Of a stretch of 64,000 nucleotides of DNA, positions 20,001 to 27,852 are shown piece after piece. Every line of letters begins with the position of its first letter. The first letter of the stretch is position 1. Below the pieces are notes generated by a model. That model did no database searches, was not told where the DNA came from, and was given only the letters and a program-made list of their open reading frames with translations. The stretch is from JBMDXB01 sp048594975 (GTDB lineage Bacteria > Acidobacteriota > Vicinamibacteria > Vicinamibacterales > 2-12-FULL-66-21): assembly GCA_048594975.1 (NCBI GenBank), contig JBMDXQ010000149.1, positions 17,642 to 81,641 on the forward strand. Direction: 5' to 3'. A program made the position numbers and the translations under genes.

Positions 20001-20840
20001 CTCGCCGCGGCGTGTGTGGAGAACGTCCACGCCACGCTCGACGAGGTGTCGGCAGAGGTCGAGCAGCTCGAGCGCGAGGGGCTGCTCGCCGGCCCGCGGC
20101 CGGTGGACGACGCGCCGGACGCGGCCGAGATGGAGGGTGAGCCGTCAGCCGCGGAAGCGCCGGGTGAGCCGCCAGCCGCCGCGCCGCCGGCGCGCGCCAT
20201 GACCGCCGACGAGATGGTCGCCGACCTCCGCGCCAGCATCGAGAGAATGGGCGCGGTGAACATGATGGCGATCGACCAGTTCGACGACCTCGAGTCGCGT
20301 CATGCCTTTCTGACCGCCCAGCGGAAGGACCTGGTCGACTCGATCGCCGCCACCAACGACGCGATCATGCGCATCGAAAAGACGACGAAGGAGCGGTTCC
20401 GGGAGGCGTTCGCCGCGATCAACGGCAACTTCGAGGAGACGTTCGCGACGCTCTTCGGCGGCGGGCGCGCCGGCCTCGTGCTGCTCGACGAGCAGGACCA
20501 GCTCGAGAGCGGCATCGACATCATCGCGCAGCCGCCCGGCAAGCGCCTGCAGAACGTCCAGCTGCTGTCGGGCGGCGAGAAGGCGCTCACCGCGATGGCG
20601 CTGATGTTCGCGATCTTCAAGTACCGTCCGAGCCCCTTCTGCCTGCTCGACGAGATCGACGCGCCGCTCGACGACGCCAACATCGGGCGGTTCGTCGAGA
20701 TGCTCCAGGGCATGCAGCGCGACACCCAGTTCATCCTCATCACCCACAACCGCAAGACCATGGAGATCGCCGACCGGCTGTGGGGCGTGACGATGGAGGA
20801 ACCTGGCGTCTCGAAGCTGATCTCGGTGCAGTTGAACTGA
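17040..20840 (+). CDS. smc: Chromosome segregation ATPase SMC
   Basis: A 1266-residue condensin subunit that compacts and segregates the chromosome with ScpA and ScpB. It has Walker A GPNGCGKS (31-38), long coiled coils, a hinge near 560-700 (GSVADSLEVPGGYERAVEA), the signature LSGGEKAL and Walker B FCLLDEIDAPLDD at the C-terminal head. The length is slightly above the usual 1150-1200. The excess includes a Gly/His/Asn-rich insertion at about residues 97-127 in the N-terminal head and an alanine/proline/glutamate-rich stretch near 1015-1060 before the C-terminal head. ScpA and ScpB are not in the window. AAGGA lies about a dozen bases before the ATG. Confidence 0.96.
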   Translation: MRLHQLEIAGFKSFPDRAQLTFDHGVTAIVGPNGCGKSNVVDALTWVLGEQSAKSLRGDRMEDVIFGGSDARKPTAAAEVRLRLAGVSARVPGRPGERGDGNGNGHRHGSGHGNGHGDAGGNGHGQTRAASAAADVAIVLDDEPPLIVRDVELMRRLYRSGESEYLIDGEVCRLRDVQDLLMDAGLGVKAYGVIEQGKIGQILSARPTDRRQLIEEAAGVTKFKTRRRAAELKLEAAQQNLTRVDDIVFEVEKQRGALKRQAARARRYRRLREALRRWEKVQVAQRYRVLGHEIEAARTRLAAAREREAAAAGRLAELESTLERLRLELSEADGRTTAAREAAHACELEMGRLQQQIAFDRQQVETLGTAAADVEAELRALEARREPARLECESRRTAAGRAASERDQAAEALRLEEAEHAARQRNIEGLEGDVEAARSELYAASNAATALRHALEHAAAARARLGEQIAKLDVESADLRVEAERAAHGRQATLDALDRARTAMDGMRVERAARESELVGARSERDARAQKCRAREHELAALQARLQSLEELDAARAEYGDGARLVLAESGPDVAQMGSVADSLEVPGGYERAVEACLGDFLQHVVVPTRDHAVAGLQFARSRDAGRVGFVIAGDACEQPGGSVAPAPGIRRVSDVVAIGGPAAATIRAFASRAWVAETREAATAAASATNEPVVTLEGDVLRGPLVLEGGTRAGARGILATKRGIKELRQRVDVERVALERLREEVGALDVAIAAADSAVVTLGGELHRQEKDIIGFELQVRAGDETAERIARKQDQIAVERRSAEEEQRSQEARQDEARQSIQRIEAEQRAADDVLTAAQRRLLDAREAVQAQGARTAEAKAAHAALVERANGFATEVQRLEESARELEARMASRQEELRRTVNRRRDLEEAIVAAEARLDEGLRAFDELRECVRAADEHSQSLRSTFEVQESAIRDARRALESVRAEAAQLDVARATAEADLSHLAAACVENVHATLDEVSAEVEQLEREGLLAGPRPVDDAPDAAEMEGEPSAAEAPGEPPAAAPPARAMTADEMVADLRASIERMGAVNMMAIDQFDDLESRHAFLTAQRKDLVDSIAATNDAIMRIEKTTKERFREAFAAINGNFEETFATLFGGGRAGLVLLDEQDQLESGIDIIAQPPGKRLQNVQLLSGGEKALTAMALMFAIFKYRPSPFCLLDEIDAPLDDANIGRFVEMLQGMQRDTQFILITHNRKTMEIADRLWGVTMEEPGVSKLISVQLN

Positions 20841-20866
20841 CGACGAGCGGGAGTTGGCAGCCGGAA

Positions 20867-20932
20867 GCGAGGAGCTGCGGCGATGCTGGTCTTCGCACGA
20901 GACACGTAACCCTCCAGCTCCTTGCTCCTCGC
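20867..20932 (+). terminator. Long-range inverted repeat after smc
   Basis: GCGAGGAGC (20867-20875) pairs perfectly with GCTCCTCGC (20924-20932). The repeat occupies the gap between smc and the membrane protease gene. The loop is 48 bases and no T-tract follows, so its role as a terminator is uncertain. Confidence 0.3.
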
Positions 20933-20946
20933 TCCATTCGCACCAC

Positions 20947-22068
20947 TTGAACGAAGACAAATCCTCGCGCTTCCATCGGTTGCACCGTCGCGCCGCCGTG
21001 TGCGCGGTGCTGCTGTCGGCCGCCCTCCCGGGCGGGCTGCTGGCGTCAGGGGGGTCGATGGCGATGGCCGACCTCGCCGCGGAGATTGCCGGAGCGCCGC
21101 GGCAGGCCGCGGCGACGATCCTCGTCTACGCGCTGGTCCTGGCGCTGCTGAACGAGATCGTCGCTTTCCCGCTTGCATTCTACCGCGGGTTCCTGCTCGA
21201 GCGGCGGTTCGGGCTGTCACGCGAACGGCCCGGGGCGTGGCTCCGCGATCGCGCGAAGGCGTCGGGGCTCGCGCTGCTGCTCGGCCTCGCTGCGGCGCAG
21301 GCCGTGTACCTCGCGATCCGGCTGTGGCCGCGCGGGTGGTGGCTCGCTGCGGCGGCGGTGTTCGCGGGCGCCGGGCTCGCGATCGCCTGGGCGACACCCA
21401 CGCTGCTGCTCCCGCTCTTCTACCGCTTCGCCCCGCTGGAGCGGGAATCGCTGCGGGCACGACTGACCGCCCTGTCGGCGCGCGCCGGGGTGCCCGTCAT
21501 CGCCGTGTACCGATGGGGGCTGGGAGCGAAGACGAGGCGTGCCAATGCCGCGCTGGTCGGCACCGGTGCGACCCGCCGCATCCTCCTCTCTGACACGCTC
21601 ATCGAGCAGTACAGCGACGACGAAATCGAGGCCATCCTGGCGCACGAGATCGCACACCAGGTGCACCGCGACATCCCGCACGCGATCGCGCTGGAGTTCG
21701 TGCTGCTGCTCGGCGGTTTCGGCGTGGCAGCGGCTACGCTGGCGCGGTGGGGGCGCGCGCTCGGCCTGGCCGGCCCCACCGACGTTGCCGGCCTGCCGCT
21801 CGTGATGCTGGCCTGCGGCGGCACGCTGCTCGCCGGCGTGCCGCTCGTGAACGCCATGTCGCGGTTCAACGAGCGGCGCGCCGACCGGTTCGCGTTGCGC
21901 CTGACCGGCCGCGCCGACGCCTACGTGGCCGCGCTCCGCCGCCTGGGAGCGCAGAACCTCGCTGAGCCGAATCCGTCACGCCTGGCAGTGTGGCTGTTTC
22001 ACACGCATCCACCGATCGAGGAGAGGATCGTGGCGGCGAGGGAGAGTAGGGAGAGTAGGGAGGGATGA
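20947..22068 (+). CDS. M48 family (Ste24-like) membrane zinc metalloprotease
   Basis: An integral membrane peptidase of about 370 residues with the zinc motif HEIAH (in AILAHEIAHQVHRD) and a downstream ligand region NERRADRFALRLTGR, as in CAAX prenyl protease 1 (Ste24) and HtpX relatives. At least five or six hydrophobic segments surround the catalytic core. In bacteria these enzymes act in membrane-protein quality control. The start is uncertain: TTG 20947, TTG 20980 and GTG 20998 are all in frame, and none has a good ribosome binding site. It lies 106 bp after smc. Confidence 0.85.
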   Translation: MNEDKSSRFHRLHRRAAVCAVLLSAALPGGLLASGGSMAMADLAAEIAGAPRQAAATILVYALVLALLNEIVAFPLAFYRGFLLERRFGLSRERPGAWLRDRAKASGLALLLGLAAAQAVYLAIRLWPRGWWLAAAAVFAGAGLAIAWATPTLLLPLFYRFAPLERESLRARLTALSARAGVPVIAVYRWGLGAKTRRANAALVGTGATRRILLSDTLIEQYSDDEIEAILAHEIAHQVHRDIPHAIALEFVLLLGGFGVAAATLARWGRALGLAGPTDVAGLPLVMLACGGTLLAGVPLVNAMSRFNERRADRFALRLTGRADAYVAALRRLGAQNLAEPNPSRLAVWLFHTHPPIEERIVAARESRESREG

Positions 22069-22179
22069 AGCGATCGGGCGATTGAACCATCGGGCCATTG
22101 GTGCTCCGCAAACCCGCAAGGCCGGACCACGATCAATGGCTCAAATGATTCAACCGAATCACGGTTCATTGCACCTCTG

Positions 22180-22557
22180 TCACCGGACGACCAGTTTCCC
22201 CCGCATCTGGCGGCAGCGGTCGTCCTGGGCGAGGTTGCAGTAGAAGACGTAGTCGCCGACGCGGTCGGCCCTGAACTCGAAGACGACGGACTGGCCGGCG
22301 CCGGCGCGCTTGGCGATGCGATAGCCGTCGATGGTGAAACTGTGCGGCATGTCGACGGCGGTGAAGGTGATCTTGACCAGGTCGTCCTTCTGGACCTCGA
22401 CCTCAGCCGGGGTGAACACGAACTGCTCGCCCCGGATGGCGATTTCGCGCTGCGCGCCCTGCGCGCTCGCCGCGGCCCCGTAGGCGAGCGCGCCGACCGC
22501 GGCGAAAGCGGACGCCAGCGTGGCCACTGCGACCGTTTGCTGCCTCAGCGCGTACAT
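22180..22557 (-). CDS. Exported cupredoxin-like protein with altered copper-ligand set
   Basis: A 125-residue protein with a signal peptide (about 1-33) and one cupredoxin fold (PAEVEVQKDDLVKITFTAVD, then GDYVFYCNLAQ). Candidate metal ligands are His72, Cys107, Cys115 and Met118. The 0/+8/+11 spacing of the last three equals C/H/M of cytochrome oxidase subunit II CuA, but the +8 position is Cys instead of His and the +4 Cys is Gln (residue 111). It could be a blue or red copper electron carrier, a copper chaperone, or a non-binding relative. AGGAGAG precedes the ATG by five bases. Confidence 0.75.
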   Translation of the reverse strand: MYALRQQTVAVATLASAFAAVGALAYGAAASAQGAQREIAIRGEQFVFTPAEVEVQKDDLVKITFTAVDMPHSFTIDGYRIAKRAGAGQSVVFEFRADRVGDYVFYCNLAQDDRCRQMRGKLVVR

Positions 22558-22661
22558 AAGTCTCTCCTGGGTGCGTGCCAGTAGTACAGACGCTCGAGGC
22601 AGCCGTTTGGTTGCTCCTGAGCCGCTCCGCCCGAGTGGCGAGGAGACCTCGAGAAGCCGGC

Positions 22662-24830
22662 CTACTCCCTCTTGGCGTGTTCGCGGTCTCGGCGCCCCTC
22701 GCCCCGGTGGTGGTGCTGGTGCTGCGGCGGGTGCTGCTGCTGTCCCTCTTCCGGCTGCAGCAGCGCTTTACGGCTGAGCCGAATCTTCCCGGAGGGATCG
22801 ATGTTGATCACCTTCACCATCACCTGGTCGCCCTCTTTCAGCTCGTCGCGCACCTCCTTGACGCGGTAGTGCGCGATCTCGGAGACGTGGAGCAGGCCGT
22901 CCACGCCCGGCATGATCTCGACGAACGCCCCGAAGTCGGTAATCCGCTGGACCTTTCCCATGTAAGTCTTGTTCAGCTCGGGTGTCGCGGTCAGCTCCTG
23001 AATGATGGCGATCGCCTTGTGCGCCGACGCCTCGTCGGCCGACGCGACGTTCACCCGCCCGTCGTCCTCGACGTCGATCTTGACGCCGGTGCGCTCGATG
23101 ATGCTGCGGATCATCTTGCCGCCCGGTCCGATGACGTCGCGGATCTTGTCGACCGGGATCCGGATCGTGACGATGCGCGGTGCGTACGCCGACACGTTGG
23201 CCCGCGAGGCGCCGAGCGTCTGCAGCATCTTCTCGAGGATGAACAGCCGTCCGCGGTGCGCCTGTTCGAGCGCCTTTCTCATGATCTCGGTCGTAATGCC
23301 CGAGACCTTGATATCCATCTGCAGGGCGGTGATGCCGGCGGCCGTGCCCGCGACCTTGAAGTCCATGTCGCCGTAATGATCCTCAGCCCCGGCGATGTCG
23401 GACAGGATGGCGTACTTGCCGGTCTGGTCATCCATGATCAGGCCCATGGCGACACCCGCCACCGGCGCCTTGAGCGGCACCCCCGCGTCCATCATCGCCA
23501 GCGAACCGCCGCACACCGAAGCCATCGACGAGGAGCCGTTGGATTCCAGGATGTCGGAGACGATGCGGATCGTGTAGGGGAACTGCTCTTCGGCGGGGAT
23601 CATCGGGGTGAGGGCGCGTTCGGCGAGCGCCCCGTGACCGATCTCGCGGCGGCCCGGACCGCGCAGGAACTGCACCTCGCCCACCGAGAAGGGCGGGAAG
23701 TTGTAGTGGAGCATGAAGCGCTTCCACTGCTCGCCGTCCGTCGTCTCGATCTTCTGCTGGTCCTCGGCGGTACCGAGCGTGCACGTGACGAGCGCCTGCG
23801 TCTCGCCGCGGGTGAACACCGCCGAGCCGTGCGTGCGCGGGAGCCCGCCGACTTCGATCGTGATCGGCCGGATCTCGTCGAAGACGCGGCCGTCGAGGCG
23901 CCTGCCTCGCTCGAGCGCCTCGTCGCGCATCACCCGTTCCTTCAGCTCCTTGAAGATCGCTTTCGCGTCGCTGCGGCGCTCCACCTCGGCGTCCGGGATG
24001 CTGGCGATCAGGTCCGCCAGCACCTGGTCCACGGTCGCGTAGTTGGTCAGCTTGTCCTGGATGCGCATCGCGTCGGCCAGCGGGCCGTACGCCTTCTCCT
24101 CGACCTCGCGGTAGAACTCCTTGCCGATCTCCCGCGCCTTGACCTCGATCTTCTTCCGGCCGATCTCCGCGGCCAGCCCGTCGATGCCGGCGACCATCTC
24201 GCGGATGGCGGCGTGCGCCCGTTCGAGCGCCTGCACGACCTCCTCTTCGGAGACCTCCTTCGCGCCCGCTTCGACCATCACGATCGCGTCCTTCGTGCCG
24301 GCGACGACGAGATCCAGCCGGCTCTCCTTGCGCTGGGCGAACGAAGGGTTGATGAGGTATTCGCCGTCGAGCCGGCCGACGCGGACGCCGGCGATGGTGC
24401 GGGTGAAGGGAATCGATGACACGGCCAGCGCCGCGGAGGCGCCGGTGATGGCGAGGACGTCCGAGTCGTTCTCGTTGTCGGCGGAGAGGACGAGGGCGAT
24501 CACCTGCGTCTCGTGGCGCCAGCCGGGCGTGAACAGCGGCCGGATCGGCCGATCGATCAGGCGGCTGGTCAGGACCTCCTTCTCCGTCGGCTTGCCCTCA
24601 CGCTTGAAGAATCCGCCCGGGATGCGTCCCGACGCGTAGGTGTACTCCTTGTAGTCGACGGTCAGGGGCAGAAAATCGATGCCTTCGCGGGGAGTGCCCG
24701 CGGCGCAGGCCGTGACGAGCACGACGGTCTCGCCGCTGCGGACCACGACCGAGCCGTCGGCCTGCTTGGCCAGCCGGCCGGTTTCGATCGAGAGGGTTCG
24801 ACCGCCGACCGGGATTTCACATGTATGCAT
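22662..24830 (-). CDS. pnp: Polyribonucleotide nucleotidyltransferase (PNPase)
   Basis: A 722-residue phosphorolytic 3'-5' exoribonuclease, a core of RNA decay. Two RNase PH-like domains are visible (the first with FKREGKPTEKEVLTSRLIDR, the second with GSAVFTRGETQALVTCTLG), then a KH domain (GPGGKMIRSIIERTG) and an S1 domain (GKVQRITDFGAFVEIMPGVD). The C-terminal tail is rich in Gln and His. ATG 24830 (MHTCEIPVGG) is the natural start; the frame stays open further upstream across the rpsO region without being part of this protein. It follows rpsO, the classic order, so co-transcription and processing of the rpsO-pnp RNA are expected. Confidence 0.96.
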   Translation of the reverse strand: MHTCEIPVGGRTLSIETGRLAKQADGSVVVRSGETVVLVTACAAGTPREGIDFLPLTVDYKEYTYASGRIPGGFFKREGKPTEKEVLTSRLIDRPIRPLFTPGWRHETQVIALVLSADNENDSDVLAITGASAALAVSSIPFTRTIAGVRVGRLDGEYLINPSFAQRKESRLDLVVAGTKDAIVMVEAGAKEVSEEEVVQALERAHAAIREMVAGIDGLAAEIGRKKIEVKAREIGKEFYREVEEKAYGPLADAMRIQDKLTNYATVDQVLADLIASIPDAEVERRSDAKAIFKELKERVMRDEALERGRRLDGRVFDEIRPITIEVGGLPRTHGSAVFTRGETQALVTCTLGTAEDQQKIETTDGEQWKRFMLHYNFPPFSVGEVQFLRGPGRREIGHGALAERALTPMIPAEEQFPYTIRIVSDILESNGSSSMASVCGGSLAMMDAGVPLKAPVAGVAMGLIMDDQTGKYAILSDIAGAEDHYGDMDFKVAGTAAGITALQMDIKVSGITTEIMRKALEQAHRGRLFILEKMLQTLGASRANVSAYAPRIVTIRIPVDKIRDVIGPGGKMIRSIIERTGVKIDVEDDGRVNVASADEASAHKAIAIIQELTATPELNKTYMGKVQRITDFGAFVEIMPGVDGLLHVSEIAHYRVKEVRDELKEGDQVMVKVINIDPSGKIRLSRKALLQPEEGQQQHPPQHQHHHRGEGRRDREHAKRE

Positions 24831-24914
24831 TGCTGTCTCTCTTCTGCTGTGAGCTGCGCCAGCTTTCCTGTGAGCGCGTGCTGCGCGGCCGGGCCGCGCC
24901 GGTCCGGCCGGGCA

Positions 24915-24937
24915 GGCCGCGGCGACATGCCGCGGCC
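24915..24937 (-). terminator. Stem-loop in the rpsO-pnp spacer
   Basis: A perfect 9-bp stem (GGCCGCGGC / GCCGCGGCC, 5-base loop) lies 9 bases after the rpsO stop. In E. coli the same spacer carries a terminator and an RNase III processing hairpin that controls pnp. This stem has no T-tract, so processing or stability is as likely as termination. Confidence 0.4.
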
Positions 24938-24946
24938 GTTGGCGGC

Positions 24947-25213
24947 CTACTTGCGGATCCCGAGGCGCCGGATCAGTTCCGCGTAGCGGTCCGTGTCCTT
25001 CCGCTTCAGGTAATCGAGCAGGCGGCGTCGCTGCCCCACCAGCTTGAGCAGCCCCCGCCGCGAGTGGTGGTCCTTTGCGTGAGTCTTGAAATGTTCCGTC
25101 AGGTAATTGATCCGCTCGCTGAGGAGTGCGACCTGGACTTCGGGAGAGCCGGTGTCCGATGTGTGGGTCTTGAAGCTGCCGATGACTTCGGTCTTGCGGT
25201 CCTTGCTGAGCAC
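24947..25213 (-). CDS. rpsO: 30S ribosomal protein S15
   Basis: An 88-residue ribosomal protein that binds 16S rRNA early in 30S assembly. It shows the family core DTGSPEVQVALLSERINYLT, the RNA-contact HHSRRGLLKLVGQRRRLL and a basic C-terminus. I chose GTG 25213, which gives the usual length and has a perfect GGAGG five bases upstream (25219-25223). The ATG at 25240 would add nine residues and lacks this spacing. In other bacteria S15 represses its own mRNA through a leader structure; no clear mimic is seen here. Confidence 0.95.
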   Translation of the reverse strand: MLSKDRKTEVIGSFKTHTSDTGSPEVQVALLSERINYLTEHFKTHAKDHHSRRGLLKLVGQRRRLLDYLKRKDTDRYAELIRRLGIRK

Positions 25214-25309
25214 GACGACCTCCACGCACGGCCCAGACATCGGACGGGATCGTCACCCGCACCAGGCCGCCGTATGCTGGGAGTTTGCAATTCCAAGCGA
25301 CTCAGTATC

Positions 25310-26284
25310 TTACATCAGAACGATCGAGGGGTGCAAAAGCCCGCCGCTCTGCCACTCGGCGATGGCGACGAGCGTTCCCGCCCCGTCCAGCAGCCGGACG
25401 TTGCCGGAAAAGGGGGCTGCCTCCTTTCCCGGAAAGGAGGCAGCCCCCTTTTCGAGGTGCTCCGGGCCGACGGCGTTGCCGTGGCTGACCCGCCGCACGC
25501 CCGCCTCGCCCAGGACCAGCGCCGGCAGATCCGGCAGCAGGCGATTGAGCGGGACGAGGTGCGCGGCGCTGTCGAATCCCTCCCTGGCGATGGCGGCGAG
25601 CGGAACGGCATCGGCCTCGGTGAACCCGCCGGACTGCGTTCGCCGCAGCGCCGCGAGGTAGGCGCCGCATCCGAGCCGCTCGCCGAGGTCGTGCGCGAGC
25701 GACCGCACATAGAAGCCGCTCGAGCACCGGACGCGCAGTCGCAGGACGTCGCGCTCGATCGCCAGAACGTCCAGCGCGCGGACGGCGACGGAGACCGGCT
25801 TCAGCTCCGCGGCCTGGTGCCGTCGCGCGAGCTTGTAGGCCGGGACGCCGCCGACCTTCTTCGCCGAGTGCGGCGGCGGCATCTGCCAGTACGCGCCGCG
25901 GAACTCGGCGAGCACGGCTTCGATCGCTGCGGGGCTGCCGGACGCGAGTTCGACGCCGAAACCGAACGAGTCGTCGCCATCGTCCTGCTCGTCGGAGGGG
26001 TCAGCCGGGGGGCGCGCGAGGTCCGGGATCAGGGGCCCCTCCGCGTCGTAGGTCTCGCTCCGCATCCCGATCCGGATGTCGGCGACGTACTCCTTGTCCG
26101 ACGCGCTGAGGAACTGCGCCAGCCGCGTCGCGCGCCCGACGACGAGCGGCAGCACGCCGCTGGCGAGCGGGTCGAGTGTTCCCGTGTGACCGATGCGCCT
26201 GATGCCGGTTGCTCTCCGCACCACCGCGACCACGTCATGCGACGTCGGGCCCACGGGCTTGTCGACCACGAAGACGCCGTTCAC
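25310..26284 (-). CDS. truB: tRNA pseudouridine-55 synthase, with palindromic insert
   Basis: A 324-residue enzyme that makes pseudouridine 55 in the T-loop of tRNAs. The catalytic Asp38 lies in HTGTLDPLASGVLPL. The family starts VVDKPVGPTSHDVV and CSSGFYVRSLAHDLGERL are present. The C-terminal PUA-like part is interrupted at residues 278-293 by EKGAASFPGKEAAPFS, which is encoded by a 47-nt perfect palindrome. The frame is kept and the following strand (NVRLLDGAGTLVAIAEW) is intact, so the gene is probably functional. It starts at GTG with GGGAG five bases upstream. Confidence 0.94.
   Translation of the reverse strand: MNGVFVVDKPVGPTSHDVVAVVRRATGIRRIGHTGTLDPLASGVLPLVVGRATRLAQFLSASDKEYVADIRIGMRSETYDAEGPLIPDLARPPADPSDEQDDGDDSFGFGVELASGSPAAIEAVLAEFRGAYWQMPPPHSAKKVGGVPAYKLARRHQAAELKPVSVAVRALDVLAIERDVLRLRVRCSSGFYVRSLAHDLGERLGCGAYLAALRRTQSGGFTEADAVPLAAIAREGFDSAAHLVPLNRLLPDLPALVLGEAGVRRVSHGNAVGPEHLEKGAASFPGKEAAPFSGNVRLLDGAGTLVAIAEWQSGGLLHPSIVLM
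25407..25453. repeat. 47-nt perfect palindrome inside truB
   Basis: Two 23-nt arms (25407-25429 and 25431-25453) are exact reverse complements around a single central C. The left arm begins GAAAAGGGGGCTGCC and ends CCTTTCC. It reads through in truB with no stop. It looks like an inserted mobile palindrome (REP- or MITE-like) or a processed insertion. I did not find a second copy in this window by eye. Confidence 0.9.
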
Positions 26285-26424
26285 GTCAACTCCCAGAGCC
26301 CACTGCCGACGACCAACTCGCGTCAGCCCCGGGCGACCACCCCAGGTTCACCGCTTTGGACGGCAGCTCACGGAGTTCCGATCTGCACGGAGGTTGCGAC
26401 TCGGAGGTCGGAGGTTGACACGCG

Positions 26425-27435
26425 TCAAGAAGGAGGCCGTGTCCGAAGGCCGTGTTCGATCGCCTGCACCAGCTGTTCGAGGATGCGCGGCCTGACCTCC
26501 GCCAGCGCGCCGGTGACGGTGAAGCCGGCCGCGTTCTTGTGCCCGCCGCCGCCGTACAGGTTCGCCACCTGGCGGACGTCCACGTCGTACTTCGATCGCA
26601 TGCTGACGCGGAGGTCGCCGTTCGAGCCCGCCTTGAAGAAGGCGACGGCCTGGATCTCCCGCGCGGTCAGCGGCAGGTTGATGATGCCCTCGGTGTCGTT
26701 GTGGGTGCAGCCGCACGCCGCCAGCATTGCATCGTCGATGTAGAGCACCGCCAGCCGGCCATCGGCGAGCAGCTCCATCCCGTCCAGCAGCGCGCCGATC
26801 AGCTTGAGCTTGCCAAAGCTGTTGCTGTCGAAGACGCGGCGGGCCATCGCTGCGGGGTTCACGCCCGCCTCGACGGTCCGGCGGCAGATGTCGAACGTTC
26901 GTGGCGTGATGTTCGAGTGGTGGAACGATCCGGTGTCGGTCAGGATGGCGAGATAGATGTGCGTCGCGATCTCGCTGGTGAGCGGCACGCCCAGCGCGCG
27001 GATCAGCTCGAAGATCATCTCGCCGCAGGCGGCCGCCGACTCGTCGTGCCAGTTCAGCGCGCCGTACATGCGGTTGCCGGCGTGATGGTCGATGTTGATG
27101 ATGAACGGGTGCTGCTCGAGCCCGGCGACGCCGGTTCGCGACGGATCGCTGCACTCCATGACGATCACCGCTTCGGTTGCCACCCCGTCGACGCGCGACG
27201 CGATCTCGATGCGCTCCATGCCGGGGAAGTCCTGGTAGTGATCCGGGGCCGGGTCGGCGTTCACGATGCGCACCTGCTTGCCGAGCGCGTCGAGCGCGAA
27301 GGCCATCGCCAGCTGCGATCCGATCGAGTCGCCGTCGGGCCGCGCGTGCGAGATCACGAGGAAGCTGCGGCGGCGCCGCAACGCGTCGCAGATCTGCTGC
27401 AGGGTGGGTTCAATCGTTGTCGCCGTCTCTGCCAT
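26425..27435 (-). CDS. nrnA: Bifunctional oligoribonuclease / PAP phosphatase (NrnA)
   Basis: A 336-residue DHH/DHHA1 phosphoesterase. It is expected to degrade nano-RNA of two to five nucleotides and to hydrolyse pAp to AMP. Metal-binding motifs are His30/Asp34/Asp36 (SHARPDGDSIG) and the DHH triad at 116-118 (NIDHHAGN). The DHHA1 signature is GGGGHKNAAGF near the C-terminus. It overlaps the 3' end of rbfA by 26 bases and precedes truB. The link between ribosome maturation and RNA turnover in this operon fits its role. Confidence 0.94.
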   Translation of the reverse strand: MAETATTIEPTLQQICDALRRRRSFLVISHARPDGDSIGSQLAMAFALDALGKQVRIVNADPAPDHYQDFPGMERIEIASRVDGVATEAVIVMECSDPSRTGVAGLEQHPFIINIDHHAGNRMYGALNWHDESAAACGEMIFELIRALGVPLTSEIATHIYLAILTDTGSFHHSNITPRTFDICRRTVEAGVNPAAMARRVFDSNSFGKLKLIGALLDGMELLADGRLAVLYIDDAMLAACGCTHNDTEGIINLPLTAREIQAVAFFKAGSNGDLRVSMRSKYDVDVRQVANLYGGGGHKNAAGFTVTGALAEVRPRILEQLVQAIEHGLRTRPPS

Positions 27436-27823
27436 CGCGTGGTGGGCCGTCCGGGGAGGCGGGCGCTTCGCGCGCCTCGCGCTCACGGTGAAGCTCCTGG
27501 AGGATCTGCTCGATCCGGTCCTGGTGCCCGATCGACTCGTCGAAGAAGAACTGGAGCTCGGGCACGCGCCGCAGCCGGAGGCGCTGGCCGATGCCCCGGC
27601 GGAGCATGGGAAGCGCGCGCTGCAGCCCGCGCGCGGTCTCGCGCCGCGCCTTTTCGTCCCCCATGATCGTGTAATACACGCGCGCCAGCTGCAGGTCCGG
27701 CGTGACGATGACGCGCGTGATGGTGACGAAGCCGATCGCCGGGTCACGGACCGCGAAGGTCAGCAACTCCGCGAGGTCGCAGCGGATCTGCTCGCCGACA
27801 CGGGCGGTGCGCGCAGAGGTCAT
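27410..27823 (-). CDS. rbfA: 30S ribosome-binding factor RbfA
   Basis: A 137-residue cytoplasmic factor needed for late 30S maturation and 16S 5'-end processing. The KH-like fold is seen in VGEQIRCDLAELLTF, VTITRVIVTPDLQLARVYY and a C-terminal VPELQFFFDESI. A short charged tail (HREREAREAP onward) extends past the usual end and overlaps the nrnA start. It lies 29 bp after infB, the canonical order. Confidence 0.94.
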   Translation of the reverse strand: MTSARTARVGEQIRCDLAELLTFAVRDPAIGFVTITRVIVTPDLQLARVYYTIMGDEKARRETARGLQRALPMLRRGIGQRLRLRRVPELQFFFDESIGHQDRIEQILQELHREREAREAPASPDGPPRDGRDGDND

Positions 27824-27852
27824 GGATCAGGGGGAGCCGCGGGCGCCGCCGG

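Noticed and set aside
16905..20030. A long minus-strand open frame opposite smc
   Set aside because: It is antisense to a strongly supported gene, has no recognisable domain and has the biased composition of a shadow frame.
22069..22179. Degenerate inverted repeat between the M48 and cupredoxin genes
   Set aside because: CCATTG/CAATGG-type units recur, but matching beyond seven bases is poor and no stable hairpin or T-tract is evident.
24831..25262. N-terminal extension of PNPase
   Set aside because: The frame stays open upstream but crosses rpsO in another frame. MHTCEIPVGG at 24830 matches the usual PnP start.
27436..27747. N-terminal extension of NrnA
   Set aside because: This part is a shadow of rbfA, rich in Ser/Arg/Cys. 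ATG 27435 gives the normal NrnA length.
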